From Aphidius gifuensis (lineage: Eukaryota > Arthropoda > Insecta > Hymenoptera > Braconidae), in contig NC_057791.1 of NCBI RefSeq assembly GCF_014905175.1, positions 15,318,177 through 15,382,176 on the forward strand: a stretch of DNA of 64,000 bases. Reading direction: 5' to 3'. The translations under genes were made by a program, and so were the position numbers. The notes beneath the pieces are model-generated. The model was given only the letters and a program-made list of their open reading frames with translations, ran no database searches and was not told the DNA's origin. Of the stretch, positions 12,486-27,600 are shown piece after piece. The stretch's first letter is position 1; each line of letters starts with the position of its first letter.

Positions 12486-15400
12486 ATGAGTTACCAAATG
12501 CCAATCAATTCATCTCGACCAGGTAAAGAGAAATAAAAATAAAAAGATAACAAACATGTTAGAATGACTGATAACAATTTTAATATAATTATTTAGGGTC
12601 TCATGGTAATTACCAGGGACTTGGAGATTTACCAATGGGTTCAGCAAAAGAACAAACACTGTTATGGCAACAAGGCTCATACATGGGAGATTCAGGAATT
12701 CATTCTGGTGTTGCAACAACAGCAGCATCATTATCAGGAAAAGAAGAAGAAGATATGGATAGTGAACAAATGATGATACTATCATTGGATGGTCTTAATC
12801 AAAATTTTACACAAGATCAAGTTGATGAAATGAATTCACAACTTAGTCAAACACGTACTGATCGTGTACGTGCTGCAATGTTTCCTGAAACATTAGAAGA
12901 AGGTACACCAATACCATCAACACAATTTGATTCATCACAACCAACAGCTGTACAAAGACTTGCTGAACCAAGTCAAATGCTTAAACATGCTGTTGTTAAT
13001 TTAATAAATTATCAAGATGATGCTGATTTAGCAACACGTGCTATTCCAGAATTAATAAAATTACTTAATGATGAAGATCAAGTTATTGTATCACAAGCAG
13101 CAATGATGGTACATCAATTATCAAAAAAAGAAGCATCACGTCATGCTATTATGAATAGTGCACAAATGGTACAAGCATTGGTACGTGCAATATCACACAG
13201 TGATGATTTAGAATCAACAAAAGCAGCTGTTGGTACACTTCATAATTTGTCACATCACAGACAAGGATTATTGGCAATATTTAAAAGTGGTGGAATACCA
13301 GCACTTGTTAAATTATTAAGTTCTGGTGTTGAATCTGTATTATTTTATGCAATAACAACACTTCATAATCTTTTACTTCATCAAGATGGTTCTAAAATGG
13401 CTGTTCGTCTTGCTGGTGGTTTACAAAAAATGGTTGCATTATTACAACGTAATAATGTCAAATTTTTGGCAATTGTTACTGATTGTCTTCAAATTCTTGC
13501 TTATGGTAATCAAGAAAGTAAACTTATTATTCTTGCATCACAAGGACCAATTGAACTTGTTCGTATTATGCGTTCTTATGATTATGAAAAATTACTTTGG
13601 ACAACATCAAGAGTATTAAAAGGTAAATAATTATTACAAGGTTTTATTATTTTTTAAAGTTCAAATAATTATTTATTCAATTGTTTAATTTGTTTTAATG
13701 ATTTTTTTGTTTTTTGTTTTGTTTAGTTTTGTCAGTATGCTCCAGTAATAAACCAGCAATTGTTGAAGCTGGTGGTATGCAAGCACTTGCAATGCACTTG
13801 GGTAATCCAAGTCAAAGACTTGTCCAAAATTGTCTTTGGACTTTACGAAATCTTTCTGATGCTGGTACAAAAGTTGATGGACTTGAAGGATTACTATCTG
13901 GGCTTGTTCAAGTACTTGCTTCTCAAGATGTCAATGTTGTTACATGTGCAGCTGGAATTCTTTCAAATTTAACATGTAATAATCAACGCAATAAGGTAAT
14001 TTTATAATCAACTTATACATCAATAATATTAATAGAATTAATTTATTAATTCTTCAACAAAGAATCAAAGACTGGCTATTCTGCTGATTAAATAATCTTG
14101 AGACTTATTAACAATCAAATCTCCCAAATAATAAAAATAAAATTAATTCTTTTATATTTATTTTAATTATATAGATAACAGTCTGTCAAGTTGGTGGTGT
14201 CGATGCCCTTGTTCGTACAATCATGAACGCTGGTGATCGTGAAGAAATAACAGAACCAGCAGTTTGTGCACTTCGTCATTTGACTTCACGTCATGTTGAA
14301 GCAGAAGTTGCACAAAATTCAGTGCGTTTAAATTATGGTATTCAGGTTATTGTAAAACTTCTTCATCCTCCATCACGTTGGCCATTGGTTAAAGCAGTCA
14401 TTGGACTTATTCGTAATTTAGCACTTTGTCCAGCTAATCATGCACCTTTACGTGAACATGGTGCTATTCATCATCTTGTAAGACTTTTAATGCGTGCATT
14501 CCAAGATACAGAAAGGGTAAATAATTATTAAATCATTTACAATCATTTTACGTATTTAATTTTAAATATATTTATTCTAATTTTTATAATTTTATTTTTC
14601 AGCAAAGAGCATCAGTTGCAGGTATGGGAACACAACAAGCTTATGCTGATGGTGTTCGTATGGAAGAAATTGTTGAAGGCACTGTTGGTGCACTTCATAT
14701 TCTTGCAAGGGAATCACACAACAGAGCAATTATTAGATCTCAAAATGTTGTGCCAATTTTCGTTCAGGTAATATTCTTTTTAGCTACAACTATTATGAAA
14801 AAATGCTTTCAAATTTACTTTGTTTTATTTATAATGATCTTTGATCAGAGTATTTAATTGGGATTTTTATTTTACAGTTACTATTCAATGAGATTGAAAA
14901 TATACAGCGTGTTGCTGCTGGTGTACTGTGTGAATTAGCAGCTGACAAAGAAGGTGCAGAAATGATTGAACAAGAAGGTGCAACAGCACCACTTACTGAA
15001 TTACTACATTCACGTAATGAAGGTGTTGCAACTTATGCTGCTGCAGTACTTTTCCGCATGAGTGAGGATAAACCTCAAGAATACAAAAAACGTCTATCCA
15101 TGGAACTTACCAATTCACTGTTCCGTGATGAACCAAATATGTGGAATAATGGTGATTTCGCTATGAATCAAGATTTACAGGTGAGCCTATTTTCAAATAC
15201 TACATAATTATTTTATAAAAAATCACATGCTTACCAGCTAAACCAAGGTGAATCAAGTATTCTTCTTAATACAAAAAAAAAAAAAAACAACAACATATTT
15301 TATCAAAACAAAAAATATCTAGTTTGCAAGATTAGTTTGTTTTTGTATATTCTTTTTTTTTTTTTTGCTTAGCTTTTTCATAAGTTACGTAATTTATGTG

Positions 15401-17126
15401 TAGAGTAGATTAGTAATTTTTTTCGAAATTTATTGTTAAACAAAAAATAATTGCACTTATTTTTTCTTCAATGGAATATATTTTAAAACTTCATAAAAAT
15501 TTACATTTTTCAAAGAACAAAAAAATTAGCCTAATGATTAATTTAAATTTAAATGGAAAAAATTATAATATGTTTGTTTTTTTTTTCAAATTTAATCCTG
15601 TTTTGAAAATCCAATTATCATTTATTCCTTCATACAGCATCTCATCCATATTCCATCAAACGTAATTTAATGTTTTTTAATTTAAAATTAAGTAAAAAAT
15701 ATGAGGATAAATAATTTTATTATTATTTTAATATTAATTAATTTATTTGTTCATTATTTGTTTTCGTTAAACTATAAGTTTTGTGTTTATCCTTGACCCT
15801 AATCTTCAGGATATGCTCGGTACTGATCAAGGCTTTGATGGTATGTATGGACAGGGACCCCCTAGTGTACACAGCAGTCATGGAGGCCGTGGTTATCAGC
15901 CCCAAGGTAAGTCAACATGTTCATCAACACACATTTATTTGTAATTAAAAAAAAAAACTATATTAATAATCTTAATATTTTTTACAATTTTATCTCATAT
16001 ACTTTAACATAATGTTATTTTGACAGAGTAACTCATGGACTTAATTTTTAAGGCTATCAACAAAAATTAAAAAAAATATCGCAGTAACATAGGTGAAATT
16101 CATAAAAAAATTAATACTCATTTTAAAACACTTTATTTTTGTGTTTGTTTATTGTTGTTGTAGTTATATTTTTTCATTATCATCACCATGTGTTTTGTGT
16201 TTAATTATCACTGCATATTATAATTATTAGTAAATTAAATTTTAATGCTTTTTATTATATATTTGAATTGATTTATTGCACGTTATATATTGTAGATTTT
16301 AAAAATATTTGTATTATTGATTTTATATATTTTTCTAATTAAAAAAATATATATAAAATAATAATAAAATACAAAGCGAGCTTTGTAAAGGAGAGATGAC
16401 TGTCAAAAAAATTTTTTGCTCACCAACACAAAAGGCCCTGAGCAATCAGCAAACTTCAATATGAGCCTTGTAGTTTTTTTTTTGTCATGCCTTTCATCTT
16501 TATTTTATTTTTTTATATATTTTTTTTTCCCTTATCACTCTCTTCAGTATTCCCCTGTTTCAGTCAGATGTTTATTGAAGCTGAAAAATCAATAACGCCA
16601 CACTTTAAACGGTATATTTTTCTCTAGTTTATCTCATACCAAATTTGTCGAGATTATGAGTACTAAAGCCGTTAAAATGACTTCTCTTTTATTTCTATCA
16701 TTTGATGTTAAAACCAAGAAGACGAAAGGATAAAAAAAAAAAAAAAGATTCTTTTGTTCGTGTCTCTCCCTATATTCTATTTTTTATTTTCTATTTTTTT
16801 TTTGTTATTAAACTTTTACAAGACTCAAAAAGAAAAAATATAATGACATGTGTTTCTCTCTTTTTTTTTTTTTAATATATAATGCATATTTTATTTTTAA
16901 AATGATTTTTAATGTGTAATTTTTATTTTGTTTGATAGCCGGTTATGACCAGATACCAATAGACTCAATGCAAGGATTAGAAATTGGAGGTGGTTCAACA
17001 TACGGAGCAATGGATGCAATGGATATCGCACATGATGGAGATCTAAGCTTTGATCATCTTGATGAGCTTCCAGTACCACCCCAGGATAACAACCAAGTTG
17101 CTGCTTGGTACGATACAGATCTCTAA
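12486..17126 (+). CDS. arm: Armadillo / beta-catenin
   Basis: Wnt-pathway effector and adherens-junction protein that links cadherin to alpha-catenin and co-activates TCF. Eight coding exons: 12486-12522, 12597-13622, 13727-13995, 14175-14516, 14603-14767, 14878-15180, 15810-15906, 16939-17126; all introns are GT-AG with matching phases, giving 808 aa (fly about 840, human 781). The N terminus carries the GSK3/CK1 degron DSGIHSG (Ser45, Ser49, Thr53 equivalents). The central armadillo repeats run from about residue 150 to 680, with near-family sequence such as TLHNLSHHRQGLLAIFKSGG and RWPLVKAVIGLIRNLAL. The C terminus ends WYDTDL, a PDZ-binding type ending. The start is fixed by the MSYQMP N terminus. 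An extra copy of the exon 2-3 region lies 1.7 kb downstream. Identification is secure. Confidence 0.97.
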
Positions 17127-18867
17127 AAAAAAAAAATACAAATTACTAGAAGTTAGATACTGATAAACACACTGATTATTCGAAATCATGAATTTATAAT
17201 CATATTATTTACAATTATGACTTTTTATATTGATAAACTAGTACTGTAACAATGCAGTAATTAAGGAAGAAAAAATCATAATTTTAATGAAGTAAATTGA
17301 CATCAAAATAATCGACTGATTTTTTTATAAACGATCAAAATTATTATTCATTTTTTGAAATATTTCCTTCTTTTTTTTTTTTTTGCTAAAAGTAAATATT
17401 AAATGCATTTTTTTATTTTATATTATTAAATATAATTGTTGATAGTTTTGTATTTTTTATTTTATCAATGAACATAAGTGGTTTTATAAAATAATTTCAA
17501 AATTATTTGTAATATTTTGAATTTATATTTATCAATAAAATGATCAGTGTCTAGCTTCTTGATGAATTATTATAAAATAAAAATTATATATAAAAATGAA
17601 ATAAAGTAAAGAATATTGAATAAAAAAATCAATAAAAGAAATAAAAAAATTATTAAAAAATATAAAAAAAAAACCAAAAGAGGAGAAGTAATTTAAACAA
17701 GTATTAAATCATTGTAATGTGAATTATAAAATATTTCTTTTCAAATCCATTTGTCACTTGAATGCATAATAAATTATAATACTTAATTAGATTTTATAAT
17801 TAATAAAAAACAAAATATCAGGAATTAATTGGCACTCATCAATATTCATTTGGAATTCAATTTTAAATGAATAAATTTTTTTTAATTACTGAATAATCGA
17901 TGGTAAATAATTGTCAATATTTAAATCTTGAATGACACTTTAAAATAAAAGTGAATTTAATTTTATTCATAAAAATTCTTTGACAATATTTTCAAGATGT
18001 TTTTTTTCTTTTTTTTAATTTTTTATTAATTGTTCCATTGGACCATTTTGAATCATAATGACACGCAGGGTATCGAGTAAATTTATTCTTGCGTTACAGT
18101 TGAGAAAATGACTGAAAAAAAAAACTAAAATAAAATTTTTATTAAAAAAAAATTGAATATTTGTTATACCGAAATTCAAATCGTGTAATAATTTTTTTTT
18201 TTTATGTCTAATGTCCCGTTAAAATAATCTTATAATAGTATAGTAAAAAAAAAAGGATTGGTATTGTTTTGAGTACCAAACAAAAAGAAAATTTAACACA
18301 CCTAAGTAACAGTGTTTTCATATAAACAACAGATAAAATAACAACTCTGTTTTGATGATTGAATAAACTTATTTATACAATTGTTTCTCTAAAATAATAG
18401 CGCAGCTTGAGATCATTAAGTTATTACTTAAACAATCACATACGTATAAATATATAAAATCATTATAAATATATAAATATATATTAATGGATTTTTCGCA
18501 TTTTACAGGGTAGTAAGTAAAAAAAAATTCAAATTTAATTAATAAAAAAAAAATAAAATGTATTAATTTTATCTATCATTAAATGTAGATGATGCATTAT
18601 CGGATTTACTTGAATCCGTGGTGCCTTCAATGTAATAGTTTTAATGAACAAGATAAGAAAAAAAAAAAAAAAACAAACAAACAAAAAAACAAACAGAATA
18701 TGTAACTTGTATTTGTATATGTATAGTTTACTTGTCAAACACAAATAAAGTAAAACGTCTAAAAAACAAATTGTTAAAAGTATTGTTAATGTAATTTACC
18801 TAAACATATTATTTAATGAAATTATTTATTTATTTTTATTTCTTATATAACAATTAATTTATTGAGT
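17127..18867. other. armadillo 3' flank
   Basis: AT-rich DNA with several AATAAA-type signals (for example near 17535 and 17629) that could end the armadillo transcript. The exact cleavage site cannot be chosen. No other gene is seen. Confidence 0.4.
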
Positions 18868-19473
18868 TTATGGTAATCAAGAAAGTAAACTTATTATTCT
18901 TGCATCACAAGGACCAATTGAGCTTGTTCGTATTATGCGTTCTTATGATTATGAAAAATTACTTTGGACAACATCAAGAGTATTAAAAGGTAAATAATTA
19001 TTACAAGGTTTTATTATTTTTTAAAGTTCAAATAATTATTTTTTCAATTGTTCAATTTGTTTTAATGATTTTTTTGTTTTTTGTTTTGTTTAGTTTTGTC
19101 AGTATGCTCCAGTAATAAACCAGCAATTGTTGAAGCTGGTGGTATGCAAGCACTTGCAATGCACTTGGGTAATCCAAGTCAAAGGCTTGTCCAAAATTGT
19201 CTTTGGACTTTACGAAATCTTTCTGATGCTGGTACAAAAGTTGATGGACTTGAAGGATTACTATCTGGGCTTGTTCAAGTACTTGCTTCTCAAGATGTCA
19301 ATGTTGTTACATGTGCAGCTGGAATTCTTTCAAATTTGACATGTAATAATCAACGCAATAAGGTAATTTTATAATCAACTTATACATCAATAATATTAAT
19401 AGAATTAATTTATTAATTCTTCAACAAAGGATCAAAGACTGGCTATTCTGCTGCTTAAACAATCTTAAGACTT
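18868..19473 (+). pseudogene. partial duplicate of armadillo (end of exon 2, intron, exon 3)
   Basis: Colinear without indels with 13501-14106 (constant offset 5367). It holds the last 122 nt of exon 2 (18868-18989), the intron with its splice sites, all of exon 3 (19094-19362) with donor, and about 110 nt of the next intron. The few exon differences (for example gaa/gag, aga/agg, tta/ttg) are all silent, so the encoded exon 3 peptide is identical, while intron bases differ too. It lies beyond the armadillo stop codon and has no start, so I call it a non-functional fragment. An assembly artefact is an alternative, but the base differences and unrelated left flank argue for a real duplication or a second haplotype. 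Confidence 0.85.
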
Positions 19474-20835
19474 TAAATCATTTTTAATAACTATATAATC
19501 TTTAAATTATCCATGAAATCATTACTCATTTTTTAAATAAAACATCAAACAATTAAATTTATTGAATAATAAAATGATATTAACTCTTTCATATTTATTT
19601 TTATATAAAACAAATGTTTACAAAAGAAATAATGATTTCATATAACTTGAATAAAATATTTTAAATAATTGATTAAGTGTTGTTGATGGACATAATAAAA
19701 AATTTTTCTTTTGGAATACTTTCTCTAAAAACAAATCCTGCAGCTGAAAGCAATAAATTAAAAAAAAAAAAATCATTATTAAATATAATTAAACTTTTTC
19801 TACAAAAGAAATAATAATTTTAAATAATTTGAATAAATCAGTTAGAATAATCAATCAAGTATAAGCATAAAAATTTTACTTTATCACCTGAAATTTTATC
19901 TTTTTATTTTGCAGCATTAATACTGAAGTTGTTAAATATAAATACGGCCACAGCCAGTAAGAAATTAACATTCTGAGGCATCTCTTTAACCGCGTTTCTT
20001 TGCTAACGGTTTTTTCTTTTTTTTTCAGAATCGTTGTCTTGATAGCCAAAGACCCACAAACAAGAAATCTCGCGACATTATGTCTATGATTCTTTACAAA
20101 ATAATTCCAATGTTTATCTTTTTTTTCTTTTAAAATATTACAAACGAAACAAAGTATTTCCGGTCTCGAAAAATTGTTTTTTCTTTTTAATAAACAGCTG
20201 GCCACTATATTTATCAAGAAAATATAAAAACCTCAAATGCTCAAAGTGAAGGGGCCTATCAGTATAATTTTGTATCTCATAACACTCACATCTTCTCGTT
20301 GAGTTTTTTAAATTAAAAATATCTATTTTATTATCAAGTAAATAGTTTATTTTACATTCATTTAATTTATTAATAACATGTCTAATTATACCAGTGTAAC
20401 ATGAGAAAACTATGAAATAGTCTACATATTATTGTCACTTGTAATTGAGATTTTTCAACGCTAAATGACATTTAATATTCTTGTTGTAATAAAAAACGTG
20501 TCAAGTTAAAAAATTACATTCTTTTTTTTATTGTTCTAAATATTATCTAAAAAATTATCATTATACAATTTAATTTAAATAATTAAATAAACTTTCACAA
20601 TTTTTATTTTGGTACAAGTTAGAAAATTTACATGATACAGCAATTTTTTTTTTACATTAATTTATCATTTTTAAATTTACGATTTTTTTAATTGTGTATG
20701 ATTTTTTTTTTTTAGTAGTACAAGTTTTATCAAGTATGTTGATGGAAAGTGCATTCACATATATACACAGAATACGGTGCTTATACCTGAAGGCATACAC
20801 AAAGTGGTTTTTATATTTCTGATGTGTACCACTCG
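19474..20835. other. intergenic stretch between armadillo fragment and corin-like gene
   Basis: No gene supported. Weak similarity to armadillo intron 3 may resume near 19590, implying that the duplication once extended further. A balanced patch at 19910-20120 shows no recognisable product. Confidence 0.35.
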
Positions 20836-21625
20836 CGTGTTTGACAGTGGAATTGGCCGTATCGTCTTGCAAAGTTGCTGGGCAATCAGAGTACTCATCT
20901 GACCAAGGTGCTGAGCGGTTCGTTCAACCAAGTTTTTATTTTAAAAAAAAGTTTATTGTGTTGGATTTCAGTGGTTTTTTAGTGTCATTTTTTAAGTCAA
21001 TATTCAATACTTTTAATTCCAAGTACTGTAATACAATTTCCGGTTTGTTTTTTTATTTCTATTTAACTTGGACAGTTTACTTATTTCTTTGTTTATTTTT
21101 TGTTTAATCGGTGAAGATCTTACCGTTTGACGGATCAGACGTGAGGTCATTGAGATACACAAGAAGGAGCAAAAGATAGCTGTGAAAATAACACCTGTTA
21201 AACTATTTAAAAGTAATATTTATTAGATAATAAAATTATTATATATATTATTAATAATAACATATTATTTTTCCAGTATTTATAAATTATTAGACTCATT
21301 ATTTTTTAGTAGTATTATAATCACTACTTTTATCAAATAAATTTTTATAAATTTAATTTTTTTATTTCTCACAGATTTCGAAGGAAAGAGGCCAAGGATG
21401 TCTAGATCTCGATCAAGTATTTGGATATTGCCCATCAGTGTTTCGTGACTAAAATAAAATTTAAAAAAAAACCAACATTAATGAAAAAAAAAAAATACAT
21501 TTCCTTAGTTTTTTTTTTACATTAACTTTTGTCTTTGTGATAGTGATTGATGTGATTTTAAATATAACATATAAAGTGTTTATTCGTGAACTATAATAAG
21601 GAACAAAAAAAATATAATTTTAAAA
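20836..21625 (+). promoter_or_regulatory. probable promoter and 5' UTR of the corin-like gene
   Basis: A balanced patch at 20830-20930 is followed by AT-rich DNA and a second patch at 21375-21450 just after a possible acceptor (tttctcacag, ends 21374). The coding start is at 21626. I infer one or more non-coding leader exons; the boundaries are not determined. An 88-codon ORF at 20841-21107 shows no family features. Confidence 0.3.
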
Positions 21626-24600
21626 ATGACTGTTTCAATGGAGCACAAGCGAAAAACCTCGTGGGACTCAAAGGTAAATTGAACTTTCACATGTATATAC
21701 TTTGATAGAGAGTTCACACGATATCCTTTTTAATAGACAAACAAAATTCAATATTAAAAACTCTATAACTGGTATTAAATAATAATAATAAATAAAACAA
21801 TTGAAAAATAAAAATATATAAATGATTTTTAAATTATTGCACATAACAAGTCAAGCTGAAATATTTTATTATTAATAGTTACCCTTCAATAGAGACTCGA
21901 TGATTCTGGTGAAAGTCTGAAATAAAATCTATAATGTTTGTGTATTTTTATTTTTTATTTGTCTCAATAACAAGCCTTTCTTTGAATTTAAATAAATTTA
22001 TTGATTGATTAATCAATTGTCAATTTGAAAAAAGATAAATTATTATTCTAAATTGAATTATCTCTTCTGAAGAAATTGTGGTTAATGCCTTGTGGATTTT
22101 AAATTAATCCAGCGTTTGATGATGATTTTTTTTTTTTTTAATACTCTCTTATATACCACAGGCAAATGATAAACTGTGCAAAATAATTCAGCTTATGATT
22201 TTCTTGATTCAGGCACGATAAAAGTGCAAGTACTTTTTTTTTTTTTTGTCAATTTTATATTTATAAAAAATTGTACAATAATGACGATGGAAAATGAAAT
22301 TGTGGTTTTTTTGCGATTCGCTTCGTCTTTAATTTGATTTAAAAAAAAAATATCAAATATTATTATTTTATATTTCTCGAATGATAAATATTATTATTCA
22401 CTTTTTTTTTTTTCATTATGAAATATTTTTATTTGTAGAAATATTTATATTATTACTGTTAATTTTAGAAACAAAGACTGAATAACAAATTAACTTTTAT
22501 AATGTAATTTTTTTCTTTTTTTGTATATTATAATTTAATATTTTTTTATTATTATTTCTTTGTTTTAAATTCCAAAGATATATATTTTTAATACGTGAGG
22601 AGAGAAAGGATGTCAAAATTCCCAAAGACAAAGGTACAAAAGATGAAGCTATTTAGTTTATTATTTTTTATAATCTTGGCTCTCTTATTATTTATTTTTT
22701 TTGTTTTTAATAGTGGGCCTTAAACTTTTTTTGGAAGATTTTACAAAATAAATTAAATATATATATACCGTGTTGTTGACCTTGTTCTCAGTTGACCCCG
22801 GCTGTTTAAAAAGTGTGCGTGCACAACGGATCAACAGACAAGTACTCTATGGCAAGATTTACTCATGTAGAATACAAATTTAAAAAATTTACAAGATATT
22901 TAAAAATGAAAAGAAAAAATTTTTTAAAAAATAAAATAAAAAACTAGGCTGACCGGAATTGCGCGTGAGTATCTTTGTCATCATTCTATTCCAACGTGGG
23001 TTGGGCCCGTTTAAGTTGTACATATTTACTATATATATATGAATATGTTGTTATACTTGAGTTTGTTGAATACTTTACTTCGACATCTGCCAACATTAAT
23101 ATACCCAATATATACCGTTATATTAAACTCCTTTCGTTTCTTTCTCGACACTATGTTCTGTCAACTTTAATTCTTTCGTTTAATTTTTTTTTAGCTTTTA
23201 TCATTTTTTTCATTTACTAAATATACACACCCAAACAAACTAACATCTTAATTTTTATTTCAATCGAGATATAAGTACTCGAAAAAAGGTGTTTCTAGTT
23301 AGGGGCTGTTGAATCAATTAATAATGGTTTTCTAAAAAAGCTGAGTAGCCGTTTGTATTTAATTCATTAAACCTTCAAATAATATCTCGTATATATTTTT
23401 TAAATAATAAACATAGAGACTTTGTTTTTGGCTTTATATATTTGTCTTAAAAAAATCCAGTAACTTCGACAATTTATTTTTTCCATTGATCTCAAATTGA
23501 TGAAATATTTTGATATGAATTTTTTAAAAAATTTCGTGTTACTCATTTTTTGATGATACTAAAAAAACAATAAATAATTACTCATGATTTTTAGCTTTTA
23601 AAAATTGTGTTTTTTAATTAACTACAACCTGGAAGAATAAGAAAATTAAAAATTTTTATATTCATTGACTAATTAACAATAAATCATGTGACTTTTATGA
23701 ACGCCAATCTGTATGCAGCTATTTTTATGCTGACAATTTCTAATGTAGAGCAATGTATACTGTAGAGAGAAAAAAAAATAAAAAAAAAACAATTTCAATA
23801 TAGCAGCATTATAATAAAAATAAATATAACCTGATAGAGATCAAACCCGGCAACTCGTTGCTGTATTGAAAATGTTAATTTTCAATAGATAACCAAGATC
23901 ACAGATTCCATTGCGTTGTTACCCCTAATTTTTTCCATTTAAAAAACAAGACTACCTTTTTATTTCCGTTACTAAATAAAATTATAAATAAAAAATTTCT
24001 CCGGAAAATAATATGATTGAAAGAAGAAAAAAAAAGAAAGATAATTAGTCATTCATTGAAGAGGATAATATAATGATTGCTTGATGTTATTTTGATATGA
24101 TGTGATTGATATGCTCAAAAGCTAAAACTACTATTAAATATATAAACTATTTTTTTTTCTTTCAATTAAATACAAATAATATTTCCATTAAATTCTTAGT
24201 AAATTTTCATTTATACTTTTAATGATGTTTATCACAACATAAAATGTATATTTTTTAATTCATCGACATTGAAATCATCATCAGCATATATAATTCAACT
24301 TTATAATATTACTCGTACATACTTTCTAATTTCTCATAAAATATTTCCTTATACTGATTTCAAATTCAAGATTACAAAAATTATATATAGAAACATTTAT
24401 TTTGCTGATTTCAATGAAAGTAATAAATTAAAAAATTAAATAAAAATCAACAGATAAACTTTATAATATTTTTTATATTTAATATTCACTCGATAATTAA
24501 GTACGTGAATATATATAAACAAAAAATAATTATTTTCCAACAGCCATATAATTATAAAAAAAAAAGAAAAAAAAATTATTAAAATAACATTTAACTATAT

Positions 24601-27600
24601 TTTTGTTTTATTCATTTCATCATCATCATATTTAATCATCTCGTTCTTTTGCTAAAAATATGTATTTATTCAATTTTTTTATTACATTGACTTTTAGCTC
24701 AGGCTATTGACCTATAGAATAACACTTTGTTAAAAAAAAATATTTATTTCGTAACATGCACTTACAGTCAATTGTTACTCGATATATACCGTTCAAAATA
24801 ATTTACGTAATTCATCTGATCCATTTGCTCCTATTGTACAAAAAAAATTCACCTATACATTAGTTCAATTTTATTTGACTCAATATATTCGATCTATTAT
24901 ATAGTTGATTTTATTATATTTATTTCTTGATTTGCTTGACCGATCTTTACCTCGGGATTTCAACCACAAAGTAACCAGATCTTCTGGGTATTAAAAAATA
25001 AAAAAATTCATCATCAAAGATGCAATTCTTCCATGCTTCCTAGAGCGTGAGCCACGCGTAACATTTGCACGAGGGCGTGGGCCTCATTTATTTGTAGGTG
25101 TTCTCACTCAAACGTGTTCGAAAATTGCATTGCATGGGTGTGTAAACACTGTATAGTTTACCTGCACAACACTGACATTACATGCTTGCTTACACACGAG
25201 GATCTTCTTTGATTTATTTTTATTTTTTTTTATTTATTATTACAGTTTAAATATTTATCGTGATATATATTTCGCATGATCAGAGAGAAAAAAATAACGC
25301 TATCATCACTGGGAAAAAATATAAAAAACATTTATGTATACTTTTATGGGTATGAGGAAATTATTTTGATTAATTTGTACATCAATTTTTCTATGGAAAA
25401 AAGAGAGCTTTATGAAGTTAGATAAACGCCTACAATTTCTTTTGCTTAGCTAATAACTGTTTACTATTTATTTCACAAGATTCATAATAATTATAGGAAG
25501 CTTTATATGGGTGCAGTTTATAATCGGTGAATCACAGGGTATTTAAATTCAATTAAAATAAAAAAACTCTTGTATTATCTAATAGAAAAAAAAGAGAAAT
25601 ATAAAGTTTTTTTAATTGAAAAAATATACAAAGTATAAAATAATAACTTTAAATATGGAATTATATTTTTAAAAATCCTTGCGTAGAAATAATCGAAACC
25701 GCAACTCTTACAGTACTTGGTTGATTTTTTCTAAAATTTTTTTGTCAGATTAATTATATAAAATAAAAAAAAAAGACATTAAAAATGTATAAATGAGCAT
25801 AAAATTAATCTCATTTATAAATAAATTTTAAATTACAATAATTTATTTAACAATAGCTTTCAGTTTAATTACTCATTAATATAAAAACACTTGTTGATTT
25901 TTTTTTTCTTTGTAATTATTTATTAACAAAGCGTTAAAAATAAAATAATATATTTTTCAAAAATTAATATTACTATTTTATTTAAATATTATTATTAAAT
26001 TTAATTGAGATATTAATTTTAATTTTACATCTTGAATAAACTTTTATTACGTTCTTATTTCATGACTTTCCAAAGAGTATTTTTTTTTTTTTTCATAAAT
26101 TTTAGATAAAAAATAATAGTTAAAGATAAATAAATAGTTTAATTGATAAATCAGGTGTTTTATGAGTTCAAAAAAATGTGTTTAATAAAAATAATAACTG
26201 TGTAAATATTTTATTAATATTTTATCAATATTTTCTCTGTAGATTTCAGTGAGTACTGTGAGCACAAGAAGATTCAGTCGAGCTGGTACACCATCATCAA
26301 TAATATCATCAGACAGCGACATAAGATTCACAAGAAAACTTGGTGGACAATATCGTTGTGGTTGCTGTGTACTTGCAGCATTTTTGCTGTTTCTTCTTTT
26401 CTCTGGTGTCTCTATCTATCTTGGATGTGAGTTAAAAAAAAATAAAATAAATAACGATAAACAACATATTAAATATAATGATATTAATTGATAATTATAT
26501 ACATAGTGTTATTTATTGAAAAAAAAATTATGATAAATGTTATAAAAAACGATGAAGGCAATATCCTGATGCGGCCATAGCCCATTGAGGTCTTTTATAC
26601 ATCGCTTACAAAACTAACGGTCTGACCGAGTTCTTGATCAGTTACCGATCTCTTCTAACCCATGAATATATTTAAAATATTTTTTTTTCAAATTAGCACA
26701 CAAAAATAAGCCAAGAAATTATTTTCAAAAATAAGTTTGTTATTTTTAAATTTGATGCTTTAAATTGATTAAAAAGAATTAAAATATGCTTGTGGTTTGA
26801 TGGATATTATTGGACATAAAAAAAAAATATCTATTTCTGGTAAGTTGTATATTGTATACATATACAAATGCGTGATTCAACAATATGAGAGGCTGAATGA
26901 TATCATCAGAATAACGGTATGACCGAGTTACTGAGAATCATCAGGCCCACGATTATTTCCCCTTCTATTTTATCTTTGATTGAATATATAAATTCGACCT
27001 TTAGAATGGGACAGCACGTCCTTGCCATATATTTTTCTGATCAAATATCTTATTACGAATACAAAACATTTGATGCCAATTATTTTCTCTTTCTAGAATG
27101 ATTGTATTAGATTAAATAAAATGAAACAATGAGTTCAAAAAATGAATATTTATTTATTGTGAGTTGAGATGAAAAAAGGCTATTGATATTTAAATTATAA
27201 ACAAGTGGTATTATTTATCAGTGATGTTTGATTTATTGAGAGCTTTATAAACGAATTAAGTGTAGATATTTGTATTTATATATTTTATGAAATATATATA
27301 AATGTACATTCACAATCGAGTCTCTTGTATCGTTTCATCTTGATCATCGATTGTAACAACTCTATCAATTTTTGGCAATTTATTTCTATTTTTGTGAGGC
27401 ATTGCAAATCGTAATTTTGGCCAAAACCAAGGATCTCCCCATTCAACATATGTGTACATTTTCAAATAGCTTTGCAATTCTTCGTTAAAAGTTTCAATTG
27501 GTGGAAGTTCTCCAAATATAATAACAATAACTCTGTTTCTACGATCTTTAAGTGATCGACGATGTGCAACTTGAAACTCAGTGTTAGCCCAATCGCTTTT

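Noticed and set aside
13685..13870. 61-codon minus-strand ORF, repeated at 19052-19237
   Set aside because: It is the antisense shadow of armadillo exon 3; the repetition only reflects the duplication.
23825..23940. Possible tRNA-like sequence (aacccggcaac region, complement)
   Set aside because: A B-box-like phrase is present, but I cannot find a matching A box at the right spacing or a closing acceptor stem.
26560..26960. Two similar phrases (aacggtctgaccgagtt and aacggtatgaccgagtt) as a possible repeat element
   Set aside because: Similarity does not extend clearly beyond the short phrases, and no ends could be defined.
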